Assembly: GCA_029204225.1 (NCBI GenBank)
Contig: CM055098.1
Span: forward strand, 1,863,106-1,927,105
Direction of reading: 5' to 3'
Source of the DNA: Diphasiastrum complanatum
Lineage: Eukaryota; Streptophyta; Lycopodiopsida; Lycopodiales; Lycopodiaceae
Length of the DNA: 64,000 nucleotides
Position 1 is the first letter of the stretch. Every line of letters starts with the position of its first letter. The notes under the pieces are model-generated. The model saw only the letters and a program-made list of their open reading frames with translations, was not told the DNA's origin and did not search any database. Shown here in pieces: positions 13,880 to 25,149 of this stretch. The translations under genes were made by a program, and so were the position numbers.

Positions 13880-14813
13880 CTGTCTGTTCTGTGCTAATTT
13901 ATTTCTTGGGTTCAGACGGCAATCCATGGCTGCATGACCGAGTCTTGTGGCAGTGGATACACTTAATTTTTAGATTGAGCCAGTACGAATCAACTGTGTG
14001 TCCTTCGCATCTGCATCTCACGCAGGTCTTCTTGTCTCCACTTTGCTGTTTTGACCTTCCTTTGTTCTTCCATTTGCCTTTGCTGGTTCCCTCTGCTTGC
14101 TGATCACGATCCTGCTTTCGATCTGACTCCCTCTTAGGCCTGAATTGTTTCTTTGTCTTTTCTTTGTTGTTGTAGAGGGCTTGTTCAGAAGCATCCTTGT
14201 GATCAAGGTGCTCTCAAGCCTCGACTTCCTCTCGAATCTCAACAATTGCCTTTTCGAGAGTCATTGTAGGATCCTTTGCTAGCAGAGATCTGGTTGTCTG
14301 AAAGGATCTAGGTAAGGCTCTCAATAGATAAGTGAGCTGCTTCTTTGTTGACACTGCATTTTTTGCTCCAGAATTGTGTAGTGATAGGAATAGATCCTTC
14401 ATCTTCCTTATAAAAGAAGTGAGGTCTTTGCCATCCCATTGCAGGTTTGTCAGTTGATCTTCCAGCATCATTATTTGACTACGTGATTTCGTTTGAAATC
14501 TTGTAAGTAGTGTATCCCACATCTCCTTTGCTTTGGAGAGTGTAGCCAGGTCAAGTGTGAGGCTATCCTCGATGGATGATGATAGCAAAGCTACTGCCTT
14601 GTCATTTTTCTCCCTCCATTCGCGTAGCTCTTTGTCTATTGTTGTAGGCATCTCCTCGGTGTCATCTACCCAGGGGAATAACCCTTCACCCTTTAGTATC
14701 AGCGAGGTCTTCACCTTCCATGCTAGGAAGTTAGATCCTGACGAATCCAGAACTGTACAGATCTTGGATTGTATGCTGCTGATTGAAGCCATTGCTTCTG
14801 AATTTGTGTTCAC
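13880..14813 (-). pseudogene. copia gag (UBN2-type) with zinc knuckle
   Basis: The 199-codon frame 14214-14813 begins MNTNSEAMASISSIQSK and holds SGSNFLAWKVKTSL, LSKAKEMWDTLLTRFQ and LTYLLRALPRSFQTT, the usual blocks of copia gag. A stop ends it, and the basic C-terminal part with remnants of a CCHC knuckle (KCIHCHKTR) continues in shifted frames to about 13880. Confidence 0.88.
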
Positions 14814-14914
14814 TTGTTGATGGTTGTTTGTTTGAATGCTTAGCCCCTTGGATTTGATAGCTTTTCGACTATGTCAGACTTTGATAAGGTAGGCTTTAAT
14901 ACCACTAATACAAA

Positions 14915-16181
14915 AAATGCACTAAAAAAAATGCAAATTCCAGCTAGAACTCTGGTGACAAACTGATAAAAGAAAATCTCGAATGATTCGCAAAACTTTT
15001 TGCGAAACTCAAATTATTTTTGTTCGAGAATAATTCGTGTTGGATCAATTAGGCCCTGTAACACAATGAAACGAAACGAGATGAAATCTAGACGAAAACA
15101 AAACGAAGCGAAGCGAAGCAAAACTTAAACAAGCTCTGACACACAAGACGAAATCTAGACGAAAACGAAACGAAACGAAGCAAAGCACAAGCATTCGCAA
15201 AAAGATCAATCAAACTATGTAACGAGACGAGACGAGACGAAACAAAACAAGATGAAATGAAACGAAACAAAACGAAACTTAGGTGGGCTGTGAAATTGAT
15301 TTACCCTTATAGCCAAGTGATCACGAAGCGAAGCGAAGCAAAACATGAAGCAAAAGGATTCACGAACAAGATCTGTTCGTCAGGAATTCAGATATGATTG
15401 TTGGTCAATGCCGGCTATATCATTCATGTAATCCTTCAGAGTGTAGACAAACACTGGTGATCTACATTAACAGATTAATATAGTATTCAACAAAAATCAA
15501 ACCAAAGTGCGGAATTGAATAGACAAGTGAATCAGACACACAAATAGTAGCAAACAAAAATACATTCAAGATCATACAATCATACAGAATAATATGTGCA
15601 CAGCAGCTACAATATTATCTATTGATTTTCTTGATTCTTCAAGCACTGCATGACAGATCCAGGCAGTTCATTGGCGTGAGAGAAATATAGAATCTCTCAC
15701 GAATAATGTCTCGCTTACTAGCGGACTTCTGGATCTACACTTACAAAATTGTCTTGCACACAGGCGGACTTGTATTCAGTATTTTTCATCTTCTGACTTC
15801 TTGTCTTGCTTACTTGCTTACAATATTATGCATCAAACAAAAAGAATATAGTTCGCGAACTTTTTCGTGTCGCGTCGTGTAACTTACAGATTAGAAAGAT
15901 TAAACATCTACAACTAATTGCGAATTACAAGAGTGGCAGATTAGCCACGATCTAGAATACTTCTGCTAATGTCATGATATCTGATCAAATATCTGTACCC
16001 CATGGTACTTGGCTGATCTTCTTGGCCATTCGTGGAGCAAGAAGGATTTTGTGTCGCGAAACAATTTCGTGTCACGTGTTGCAAAATTGTTCGCGAACAA
16101 TTTTGTTTCTTGTGTCTTTTCTGTCAAAATCTGTGTGGAGAGCTAGCATGGCTTTGGCACTAGAAATATTTTGTTTCTTTA
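14915..16181 (-). repeat. 5' LTR of the 9374-16181 copia element
   Basis: This is the right copy of the LTR, colinear with 9374-10617, with the same gaaac-type tract (~15065-15290). It has an extra ~30 bp near 15580-15610 (catacagaataatatgtgc) and loses a few bases elsewhere. Its outer end reads TTTCTTTA where the other copy has TTTCTTCA. Many differences between the copies are C-to-T or G-to-A. Confidence 0.88.
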
Positions 16182-16186
16182 CAAGA

Positions 16187-16540
16187 TCCTTAAACAAGTG
16201 TGGCAAAATATGCGAGGCATGTGCTCTCACAAAGGTTCACAAGCTTCCATTATGAAGATCCTCAACAAGAGCTACATCGCCACTCAAGTTGATACACTTG
16301 GATGTTCATTCTTTTAGCACTATGAGTAATAGAGGCGTTAAGATTTATGTAACCTTACAGATGACTATAGTAGGTTTACATGGCTTTATCTTTTGCCAAC
16401 AAAAGAACTTGTGTTTGAAACATTCAAGTTACTTGGTGAGAATCAACTAGATGCTAAGATTAAGATTTTAAGATGTGATAGTGGTGAAGAGTACATCTCT
16501 ACAAGATTCAAGGAGTTTTGTGATTCCAATGGTACAAAGA
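16187..16540 (+). pseudogene. copia integrase fragment, continuation of 8680-9373
   Basis: Directly after the target duplication the plus-strand frame shows KCGKICEACALTKVHKLP (gag-pre-integrase), then DDYSRFTWLYLLPTKE and LRCDSGEEYISTRFKEFC (integrase core, first two acidic residues). Skipping the 9374-16181 insertion and one copy of caaga keeps the reading frame open across the junction. The fragment ends near 16540, where recognisable sequence stops. Confidence 0.85.
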
Positions 16541-17554
16541 GAGAGTGCACGTAAACCTGTACTCTTGTGTGCCTCTTTTGTTAGATTATTGGTTGGGTGG
16601 TTCGTACGACAACATGTACTCTTGTGTGCCTCTTTATACTCCAAGGATCATGTGCGGTTATATTACCAATCAGTCTCAATTTTGTGCTTGCGTAGGCACT
16701 TGATTTTTTTGTTGGTAGTTTGGTTCAACTTATTTTATTATGACATAATATTTTGCAATGAATCCCTAACATGATCAACCACTTATTGATGGTGATTGTT
16801 TAGAATGAGCTCTCCATTTATTTCTATTGGAAATAGTTAAGGCTTGACTTCTCGTCACAACATTCATTGGTGTGAGTTGATACAATATTCACACCCTTAG
16901 TACTGGATGTAGATGCTTTGCCATTATTGAATGGATTGCATAACTGCTTTATAATTAGGATGATATGATGTTTGATTTGTTGTGGTTGATAAAACTTTTT
17001 TCCCTTTTAGACACTGTCATTTGACTATTGAAACCATAGAAAAAAGTTAAATAAATGATGTGCAAAACCTCCATAGAAATTACAAAATGATGTGCATGTT
17101 GTACTTAATGAAAGCATTAAAGTTTGCAACATAAACAAGATAATTGAGAAAGATCACAAGAGGTCTTGTCTATGTTCTCAAACTCTTTCTAAGCTCGTAT
17201 GTAGGAGATGCAAGCTCTCATGAATAGACATTGTTCATGCAAGAGGCATGGTGCACTGTGATCTTGTTTGGAATTTGATGACTATGCTTTCATTTTCATA
17301 TGAAGGGTGACATCTTCTAAGAACATTCAATTTGAAATGCTAATTTATTGTTTGTCTTTCAAATGAAAAGCATACAGCCATTTAAATCTTTCAAAACATG
17401 GTTTATAGCAAACTTACAAGTTAATTTGAAAACTTTGACTTTTTGATAAAATTTTAATTATTCATTCAACTTTTGGAGGTTTGAAAATAAGCTTTTTGTG
17501 ATAGTTAATGAAATTTTTTTCCTTAGTAGTTTATTGAAGGGTACACTTATAAAG

Positions 17555-17606
<52 letters not shown>

Positions 17607-18480
17607 AAAAAAAATGACATTAAAAAAACCTAAAAATATTAAATTCTCAATTTGAATGCATTAAAATAATCTTTTTCATACTTTGTCCTCATGTAATGCC
17701 AAGTGTTTTTTTTCCTATTTGAGAGACCTTAAAAAAATGACTTATCAAGTGCTTCCCAATGATTGGAATCCTTCACCAAAAATCTCATGTGGATAGGTAA
17801 GGATTGATTGAAACCTAATCATGAAACTTTATTTACATGTACTTGCTTATTGTTAGTGGGCTAACATCATGGACATAATGTTTTGCTTGCTTCCAAAGGA
17901 TTTAAATTTTAAGCCTTACTCTCATGTGCATAGCCAACATCTACGCGTAGCATGAAAATTACATTGAGAAATCACTTTTGCTTATGGAAGTTGTGAGAAA
18001 AAGGACCTTCCAAGAGAATCTATGTGGACATTCAACGAATTGCCGCTTCCCCATGTGTGATTGGCATTGTGGTAGTGAGTCCTTAATGTTCATATGGACC
18101 GTTTATTATGAACATGCTTCCATTTCAAAGTTGATTTGAAAAAAAAGCATGTACTATGTGGGAGTGTTAAAAAAATAAACATGTGGTATGTGGGAGTCAT
18201 TGATTAGATGTTCACATGATTTGGAAGTCCTAATTTTTCCTAAATTTTAAAAGAAAAATATTTCTAGACATAAATTCACTTCCATTTTTCACCTTTTTGA
18301 AAATAAATCATACACATGCCTTTCCAAACAAGGGCATGCATGAGTGGGCATGATGGAAATGGAAATTGGAATGTCCATGTACCATAAATGAAAGGAATTA
18401 GAATTTAGACCGACCCTAGGAGAAATCAAAGTCCTAGAGGTAGGCCTCTTTGGGTCTATCCCTCTCTCCATATAATATTC
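16541..18480. other. unassigned AT-rich DNA with a GA microsatellite
   Basis: I recognise no gene. The 20-bp string gtactcttgtgtgcctcttt occurs at about 16560 and again near 16616, possibly a remnant of the end of an older element. A (GA)n run lies at 17558-17601. The ORFs at 16475-16774 and 18289-18471 have no family signature. Confidence 0.5.
17558..17601. repeat. (GA)n microsatellite
   Basis: An uninterrupted run of about 22 GA dinucleotides, followed by an A-rich stretch. Confidence 0.97.
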
Positions 18481-18549
18481 TGTACGTTTAAACTTTAAAG
18501 ATGGCCTTTAGATAACTATCCCTTAAACTCTACCCTCCACCTCTTAAAA

Positions 18550-19055
18550 GCCAAATTTAAAACCCTTCATTAATTTAGTAACAGGCCCGAAGGACGGCGC
18601 CGCCGCCCCCCCCCCCTCCCCGAAAAGAAAAGCCTTGCCATTGGCTAACTTCTACTCTCCCGACTCCCGAGGTAGCGTTCACGGGGCGGCTGCCTTATTT
18701 ATTACACTCTCTTGCAAGCCAGCGTCCAGCCATCTATTTACGGCCTCGATAATCGAGCTCGTCGGGGAGGCCTGCGCACCTGTTACAACCTGCCACTTGG
18801 CACTCACGGGTCCCCTTTGCGTCTTCTAGCTTCCACAATCCATAGCACCAGCCCCGCAACTTGCAAGCTTAACGAATCCCAACTTCCAACTTCCAAGTTC
18901 CAGCTCTATCTTTCTAGGGTTTCACAGGCATAGAGTTTAGGTTTAGGCTTAGGGCTTAGGAATCAGGGTCTATTGCTTGGGCACTGGAGTTTCGGGTTTG
19001 CTTATTAGGGCTCAAGAATCAGGATGACATTGCTTGGAGTTCAGGGTTTAGTGGG
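18550..19055 (+). promoter_or_regulatory. GC-rich promoter-like island with TTTAGG motifs
   Basis: In AT-rich surroundings this block has a run of C (18600-18620), CG-rich stretches (gacggcgccgccgcc) and, at 18915-19055, repeated agggttt / gtttagg / cttaggg motifs in two diverged ~60-bp units. Such features are typical of plant promoters and 5' leaders. I find no recognisable coding exon downstream, so this may be an orphan promoter or the start of an unrecognised gene. Confidence 0.35.
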
Positions 19056-19059
19056 CAGT

Positions 19060-20143
19060 GCAATGGTGACTAAATGATGTTTGCCTTGCAAAGAAGGGCA
19101 AAAACTCACACAAAGCGTCATTTGAAAGGCAATTTTCAGCTAACTTTCAAACATCAAATTTCATCCTTGCCTCAAGACTTATGTCAAAATTTTGAAGTTG
19201 AAAAAGACAAAACAAGCTTTTCTTGGGTGATGGAAGCCTAGAGTGCTTTACCAATTCCTTCATTGAAATGGCCTTTCATCCATAGGTTTGAAAGGACCTA
19301 CCCTTTTAAAATAAAGTGACCAACCCTAGTATGAAAGGACCCTTTCTCACAAGACCAATCTAAGCTTCATTTTAGTACCTTGCATCCTTGCTTGAGAAGT
19401 TGATTTGCAAGCTATTACTGGGCCAATCACAAAAGAATATCAAAAGATAAAAACCGAAACAAATTTTGCTTGCACGAGCGTCAACAACACTTTGTAGAGT
19501 TTTGAAATCTAAATCCAAGAAAACTAGATCCTAATTTTGTAATGCCCGAAAAGCATTTATTTATTATTGCTATAATCCATATCTAACAATCATTCTTTTA
19601 TTTCTATATTTGTTTCGTCATGCTAATATTTCAGAAGTCTCTTTTTCATTTTGTGCAGCTTGAGTTGGTGACAATAATCCAACATCAGAGAGAGTACAAG
19701 CTGGGTTATGACATGAATTTTGAAAACGAATTTTTTCCCTTCAACTCTTCACTATATTAATTTGATTTATATTTGAAGACGATTTTCTAAGATTTTACTC
19801 AAAAGTATTCACTTTAAATATGTTCGTGCATGAACAATAATTTTTTCATGCATCAAATAAATAGTCTACTCTTTGAATATGTAGAGAGAACCTGATATAG
19901 AGTGCATGAATGATAGTGTGTATAATGAGGAGTAGAGGGGTGACAAAGTAGGCGGCTCTAGTGAAGCTGATGATGACATGGCCATGCCATACATGAGATT
20001 AACATAGATATACAAAGTACATATAACATAAAGTATAGAACCTATAGATACAAAACTACAGAGAGAAATGACAAAGATAATAGAAACACACACAGATACA
20101 CTACTCACACTTTGAGCACTAATACTATATTTGAAAAGGTGTG

Positions 20144-20223
<80 letters not shown>

Positions 20224-20430
20224 ACACACACTAGTCACACTTTGAGCAATGATATAAAATTTGAAAGGGGCCTAAGGTGTGAATCAAAAGAGCACCTTGT
20301 GGTCCAAACCTTTTTTTCACCCCTAATAAAAGTTGCTCAACTATGGTTCAATAACATAGACTTATGACATTTTACACCCCCCTCCCATAATAATAATAAT
20401 ATAATTAAAACTTAACTAAAAAAAACATAA
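19060..20430. other. unassigned DNA around a CA microsatellite
   Basis: No gene is recognised. The long (CA)n at 20144-20222 is flanked by two related copies of about 45 bp (20099 and 20228, each with tcacactttgagca and ending near ggtgtgaa). Confidence 0.5.
20144..20222. repeat. (CA)n microsatellite
   Basis: About 38 uninterrupted CA dinucleotides. It creates long spurious ORFs of alternating residues on both strands (19866-20231 minus, 20131-20367 plus). Confidence 0.98.
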
Positions 20431-20439
20431 ATAAAATTA

Positions 20440-20801
20440 GTGTCACTATGCAATGCAACCATTTGCGACACCTTTCAAACATTTCGTTTTATGTTGCTAT
20501 AAGTGTGTCACATAGTGACATATACGTTTTAGCTTGTGTTATGCGACAACAATAGTGACATTCAATAGTCGTCACTATGCAGTGAATAACCAATTGGCAA
20601 ATATGTCGTGCAATGATGATTTGTTGAGATGCATGATGATGGGTAGGACATTGTTTTCGTGCCACATTATCATTGCAAAAAAATCACAAGTGTTGCACAT
20701 CTATCATTTTTAACGCCATTGCGAGACGGTCCATTTGTGAAATCGATTGTTAGTGACATTATAGATATAGCAATGTAAATATTTATTGTCGCTATAAAGG
20801 T
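20440..20801. mobile_element. possible CACTA-type transposon subterminal region, left part
   Basis: The octamers gtcactat and atagtgac, and near copies such as gcgacac and gtcgctat, recur in both orientations in this 360-bp block, for example near 20441, 20513, 20551 and 20572. Clustered short motifs in both orientations are typical of the subterminal zones of CACTA elements. The retrotransposon at 20802-27124 sits inside, and a matching terminus is suggested at 27125-27170. No transposase is visible and the left terminus is not resolved. Confidence 0.35.
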
Positions 20802-22708
20802 TGTAAGTGTTCAAGGCAACGCACCTCGTATCAATCAGAAATGAGCAGAATCCTCGGTGCGCAACTACATATATTGTATTTAGATCAGATTCAAACGAAT
20901 CGAAATCTGTCTTACTTGATCACAACTTCGTGATAAAATTTCAGTTTTAGGAAATTAATGATTGTACTTAACAATCATAGAGAGTTATTGGTTGCTTAAT
21001 CAATGGATCTATCAAGTTCTACACTTTAGATCTTGATCTAGATTCACTGCACTTAGATTTAAGCAAGAGCAATGGATCAAATCTTCATAAACATGTGAGA
21101 GCGGCCTCACACGGAGGTACTGTCCACTGTACGGCCTACACCTGAAACAACAAGCACATTAGTTCTTGATAGCAATCATTCAATAAAATCACAATTCTAT
21201 TGACTAGAAATCTCACAAAAGTGTAGAATGCAAAAGTCTCATCAATCTCATTAGCAAAATGATGATCCTTTTATGGATCAAGTACATCCACGAGTCTGGT
21301 ACAGTCTAGCAGGTCTTCACACGTGTGAAGAGTGCCACATCACTAAGATCTATCCATTTGATCCATCCTTGATCCTTATCCAAAGTTGACCTCCTAGAAT
21401 ATGGCTAAAATCCAAAGAGCTAGTCTCCTAGAATATAGGAATATTCTCTACAAAATAGGATCTAAGGAAAATGGTCAACTCTTATCTTCTAGAACTCTAT
21501 ACACATGTGTGAACATCCACTTGCCATGTGGGAGCATTTACTCATGCACATGCAAGGATAAGCTAACTTCTAGGTGACTAGTCAACTTGACTAAAAACTA
21601 GTCATATCATGTTCACACTTGACTTGATTGATACAAAATCAAAGTAGATATTTACAAATATGAAAAGTACTTTCTTTCACATGTGGGAACAGGCTCCACA
21701 CGTGTAAAATCAAATCATGAACATTGTACTCATGATTGATCTTTATTTACAATAAAAAATGACAAGTGACAAGTGACAATTTTCAACACTTCGACGTCAC
21801 TGGATCGAAAGTCTCGATTCCATAGCCATGCACGAAGTTTATAGATTTTGATTTTATGTGTGAAAGCGTAAAGTGTCTAGATGATTAGAATAATGAATTC
21901 GACTTATGCTATCAATCACATGAATAGTTTAATCTACGAATAATTTATCTGCATGCATGAATCCATTTAAACATAAATGAGATAATCATTCAATTATAAC
22001 ATACACGACTCAAATTATGGAACGAATATTAATTAGTTGTGAATGATAATAGTCTAAATGCAGATAGAGTCACGTTTTCTCTAAGACAATACTCTGTAGT
22101 AACAAAGAAAAAGGACAGACCAATTGCGCTCTAGATGTTCAATCATTGATTCGATAATTCTCGATTCATTAACCTGACAACTGATAAGTTGATGGGTATT
22201 TGTATAGATGGCTACCTAATTAAAAGAATGGTTAATCTGCACATTGAAAATTAGATCAATTCACTACGTGTTATTGTCAATCGCTTTCGAACAGTATTTG
22301 AGTCCATTGGAGATCATGCCCGGTCGTGATGATGATACGGTTGAGCCATCTTTTGATCGACTCAACTTGAGAGTGATAGATGACCAGCTATGAGCTCGAG
22401 ACAGTCAAGGTTGCCGAATAGTCGTCAAGGCTGAATAGAAAATATTAGAGGTGGCATATAGTCGACATGATAGAATGGCTGATTGTTCAAAAGTCAAAGT
22501 GGTCGAAATGTTCGACGTGGCAATTGCCGAATAGCTGAGGTGGTCAAACACTTTCGCGTCGTCAAGACTCTATCACAAATTTCTTTGTATTTCTGCAAAC
22601 TGTTAGAAAACAAGTGTAATTCTATAGAGTGTGCAACTGTACAGGTGTTTACAACAGTTAGTGAATGGATCTAGATTAGAAGAAAGATAGGGATGGAGAG
22701 GATATCCA
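20802..22708 (-). repeat. 3' LTR of the integrase-less copia element, split by a solo LTR
   Basis: It matches the right LTR from its first bases (TGTAAGTGTTCAAGGC versus TGTTGAGATTCGAGAC) to its end (ggatggagaggatatcca). The match is interrupted at 20931-21793 by another LTR and its target duplication. Confidence 0.85.
20931..21788 (-). mobile_element. solo LTR, 858 bp, with 5-bp target duplication cttcg
   Basis: The insertion begins TGATAAAATTTC, ends ATTTTCAACA, and is flanked by cttcg at 20926-20930 and 21789-21793. The other LTR of the host element (near 26100) lacks it and has a single site. It has no internal coding region, so it is a solo LTR formed by LTR-LTR recombination. On the minus strand it starts TGTTGAAAATTG and shares motifs with the LTR at 57255-57900, such as gagagcggcctcaca and repeated gatctag. 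Several cacacgtgtg-like palindromes occur inside. Confidence 0.88.
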
Positions 22709-22829
22709 AACCCCCCCCCCTCCCCCAATCTGGATTCTTGAATGCCTTGATTTGCAAACTCAAAATAGCACAAAAATTCTTGTGTGCTTCCTGATTCAAT
22801 CCTTTTGTGAATATGTCAGCTGCCATGTA

Positions 22830-23270
22830 CTAGGTTCTACAAAATTTCAGACTTACCTCCTTGTTGAGTATCTTGCTCCTGATGTAATGATATTTAATTT
22901 CGATGTGTTTGCTCCTAGATTGAAATCTAGGATTGATCGATAATGTGATAGCACTCTGATTGTCACACTGTATCATTGTTGGAGTAGACTGTCTGAGACC
23001 AATATCAGACAATAAGTTTCTCAATCCGATTGTCTCTTTGGTAGCTTGAAAGAGTGCAATGTATTCGGGTGGATGACATTACACTGGAGGTCTACTTTGG
23101 ACTGTTCCAAGATATTGGACCATTATTGAATAGGAAGACAAATCCAAAAGTCGATCTTCTAGTGTCGACATCACCTGCCCATTTCGCATCTGTATATCCA
23201 TAAAGTACATGGATATTAGACGAATCGACATCACCATAGCAGATGCAGAGGTCGATAGTGGTTCGTACAT
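22830..23270 (-). pseudogene. copia RNase H domain
   Basis: The minus-strand frame 22830-23024 carries NLLSDIGLRQSTPTMIQCDN, INPRFQSRSKHIEIKYHYIR and the start of the next block. The upstream part (23025-23270) holds YIALFQATKE-type and YSDADW-type blocks in other frames. The usual ADIFTK end is only weakly preserved. Confidence 0.82.
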
Positions 23271-23799
23271 ATCAAATTCTCTGAAAAGAGCTTTCGATCA
23301 TACCAAGGTTGGCTCAAGGAACTGATGGCATATGCAAGATCTGGCCTGGTAGAGATCATTGCATACATCAGGGATCTGTTAATTGATTGATATGTGTATC
23401 CCTTCATTTCGGCCTTCTCCTTAGTGGTCTAAGGGCATTGCTCCTTGGATAATCTAAAACTTGGATCCATGGGATTATGCACGAACTTGCAATTAATAAA
23501 ATTGAATTTCGTCAGCAAATTATGGAAGTACCTTTGCTGGGTGATGAGAGAAGTCTTCGGTCTTTGTCTCTATGGATTTGAATCCCGAGACATTATTGTG
23601 CTTCTCCAGTATCTGCAATCTCAAATTCTTGTAATAGCATCCTCTTAGTATGTTTTGTCAGTCCAATATTGTCGATGAACAACAACGTGTCATCCACGTA
23701 GAGTGTGACGATGACAAAGAATTGATCTACAACTTTGAAATATACGTTATAGTATGCAGAGCTAGGTTTAAATTCATGATCAATTAAGAATGTGTCGAT

Positions 23800-24267
23800 T
23801 CAATAGAACCACGCTTTGGATGATTGCTTCAGACCGTACAAAACTTTATGGAGTTTGCATACCTGATCTTCTCGACCAATGAGAATGTAGCCTTCTGGTT
23901 GGATCATATAGATATCATCCTTGGTAACTCCATTGAGGAATGTTGTTTGCACATCCATCTGGTGTATCTCAAGATTCACTACAACAGCATATGAAAGTAG
24001 CAGTTGAATAGAGGTGTGCTTGATGACTGGGCTAAAAGTTTTGAAGTAGCCGATATTGGGAATATGTAAGAATTCCCTTGACACCAGTCGAGCTTTCCTT
24101 CTATTGATACTACCATCTGCATTATATTTGATCTTGAAGATCCATTTGTAGTCGATTACTTTTTTGTCTGCTGGTAGCTTGGTGACAGTCCATGTATTGT
24201 TCCTTAGCAATGAGTTGTACTCCTTGTCCATTGCTTCTTTCCAGAGATCCGAATCTGCCTGTGACAT
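23800..24267 (-). pseudogene. copia reverse transcriptase domain (N-terminal half)
   Basis: A 155-codon frame shows WKEAMDKEYNSLLRNNTW, VIDYKWIFKIKYNADGS, ARLVSREF, ETFSPV-like KTFSPVIKHTSIQLLL, LEIHQMDVQTTFLNG (catalytic D) and VCKLHKVLYGLKQSSKAWFY. All are standard copia RT blocks. The YVDD-containing half continues in shifted frames at 23270-23800. Confidence 0.92.
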
Positions 24268-24633
24268 AGCTTCCCCAACTGTGGTTGGCTCATGAATAGA
24301 ATAGTGTGTGAACTCATCAATATATCAGACAGGCTGAGTTCGAATTCAAGTTGATCTTCTGGTTGAAGTTTTTGGCTGAGAAACTCGACTTTGTGTCGAC
24401 TGATTCGATTGATTCTACTGCACTTGATTGTAGGTTCTTCTTCTTCTTCTGGGTCTGAAAAGAATCAATTGTTGGGGTAGAAATTCTTTATTGATAGATG
24501 TTGAACTGCTTAAAGCACGATCAGTTACAGAATTACAATGACTAAGCTTATAGAGATATCCCTCCATCTTTTTGAGTGCAAGAACTCTCTTGTTCTATCA
24601 AGAATTCGACATGAATCTGTCTGAAACTCTACC

Positions 24634-25008
24634 CTATGTCCTAGTTCGACTGACCGACAAAAGATTTGTCATCAAGTTCGGGACATACAATACATTCGAT
24701 ATTAGTTTCGACATTCCATTCTGAAAATTTAGTCCGACAGTACTTTCACTTTCAATTCTGTGTGAGATGTTGTCTCCAAGGTGAACGAACTTCTTGGTGC
24801 TATAGGCCGAATAATTGATGAACCATTCTTGATGGCTTGTCATGTGTTGCGTTGCTCCATAATCGAGGAACCATTCCTCTGGTTGTTCGACATTGTGATG
24901 GTTCACCATGAAGGCTTCCTGCTCTTCATCATTTGCGACATCCTGCTTTGTGTTGACTACAGGGTCTTGCTGATCTGGATGCTTCTTCTTGTCATTGTTG
25001 AACTTCAA
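24634..25008 (-). pseudogene. copia aspartic protease domain
   Basis: The frame holds EWFLDYGATQHMT, where the usual D-S-G active site has become D-Y-G. Then come FVHLGDNISHRIE and LISNVLYVPNLMTNLLSV, the usual protease end. The Ser-to-Tyr change would be expected to damage activity. Confidence 0.88.
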
Positions 25009-25149
25009 GATTCGACAATCCTAAATTTCGTGGTTTGTCCTCTTGTAGTACTTGCAGAATAATCTCTTCATGCTATGAGCAGGTTGCTGATTCTGGGTCT
25101 TTTGTGACTGCTTTTGATTGCCATCGAATTGTCGGACAACTTTATTCTT

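Larger units (their letters stand above)
9374..16181 (-). mobile_element. nearly full-length Ty1/copia retrotransposon with two LTRs and TSD caaga
   Basis: This is a 6.8-kb element on the minus strand with gag, protease, integrase, reverse transcriptase and RNase H in copia order between two LTRs (9374-10617 and about 14915-16181). The 5-bp direct repeat caaga flanks it at 9369-9373 and 16182-16186. The primer site, read on the minus strand, is tggtattaaagcc (14892-14904), a decayed initiator-Met type. The polyprotein has several stops and frame shifts, so it is unlikely to be active. It inserted into an older plus-strand copia element. Confidence 0.92.

Noticed and set aside
19866-20367. Long ORFs of alternating Cys/Val and His/Thr on both strands
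   Set aside because: They are translations of the (CA)n microsatellite.
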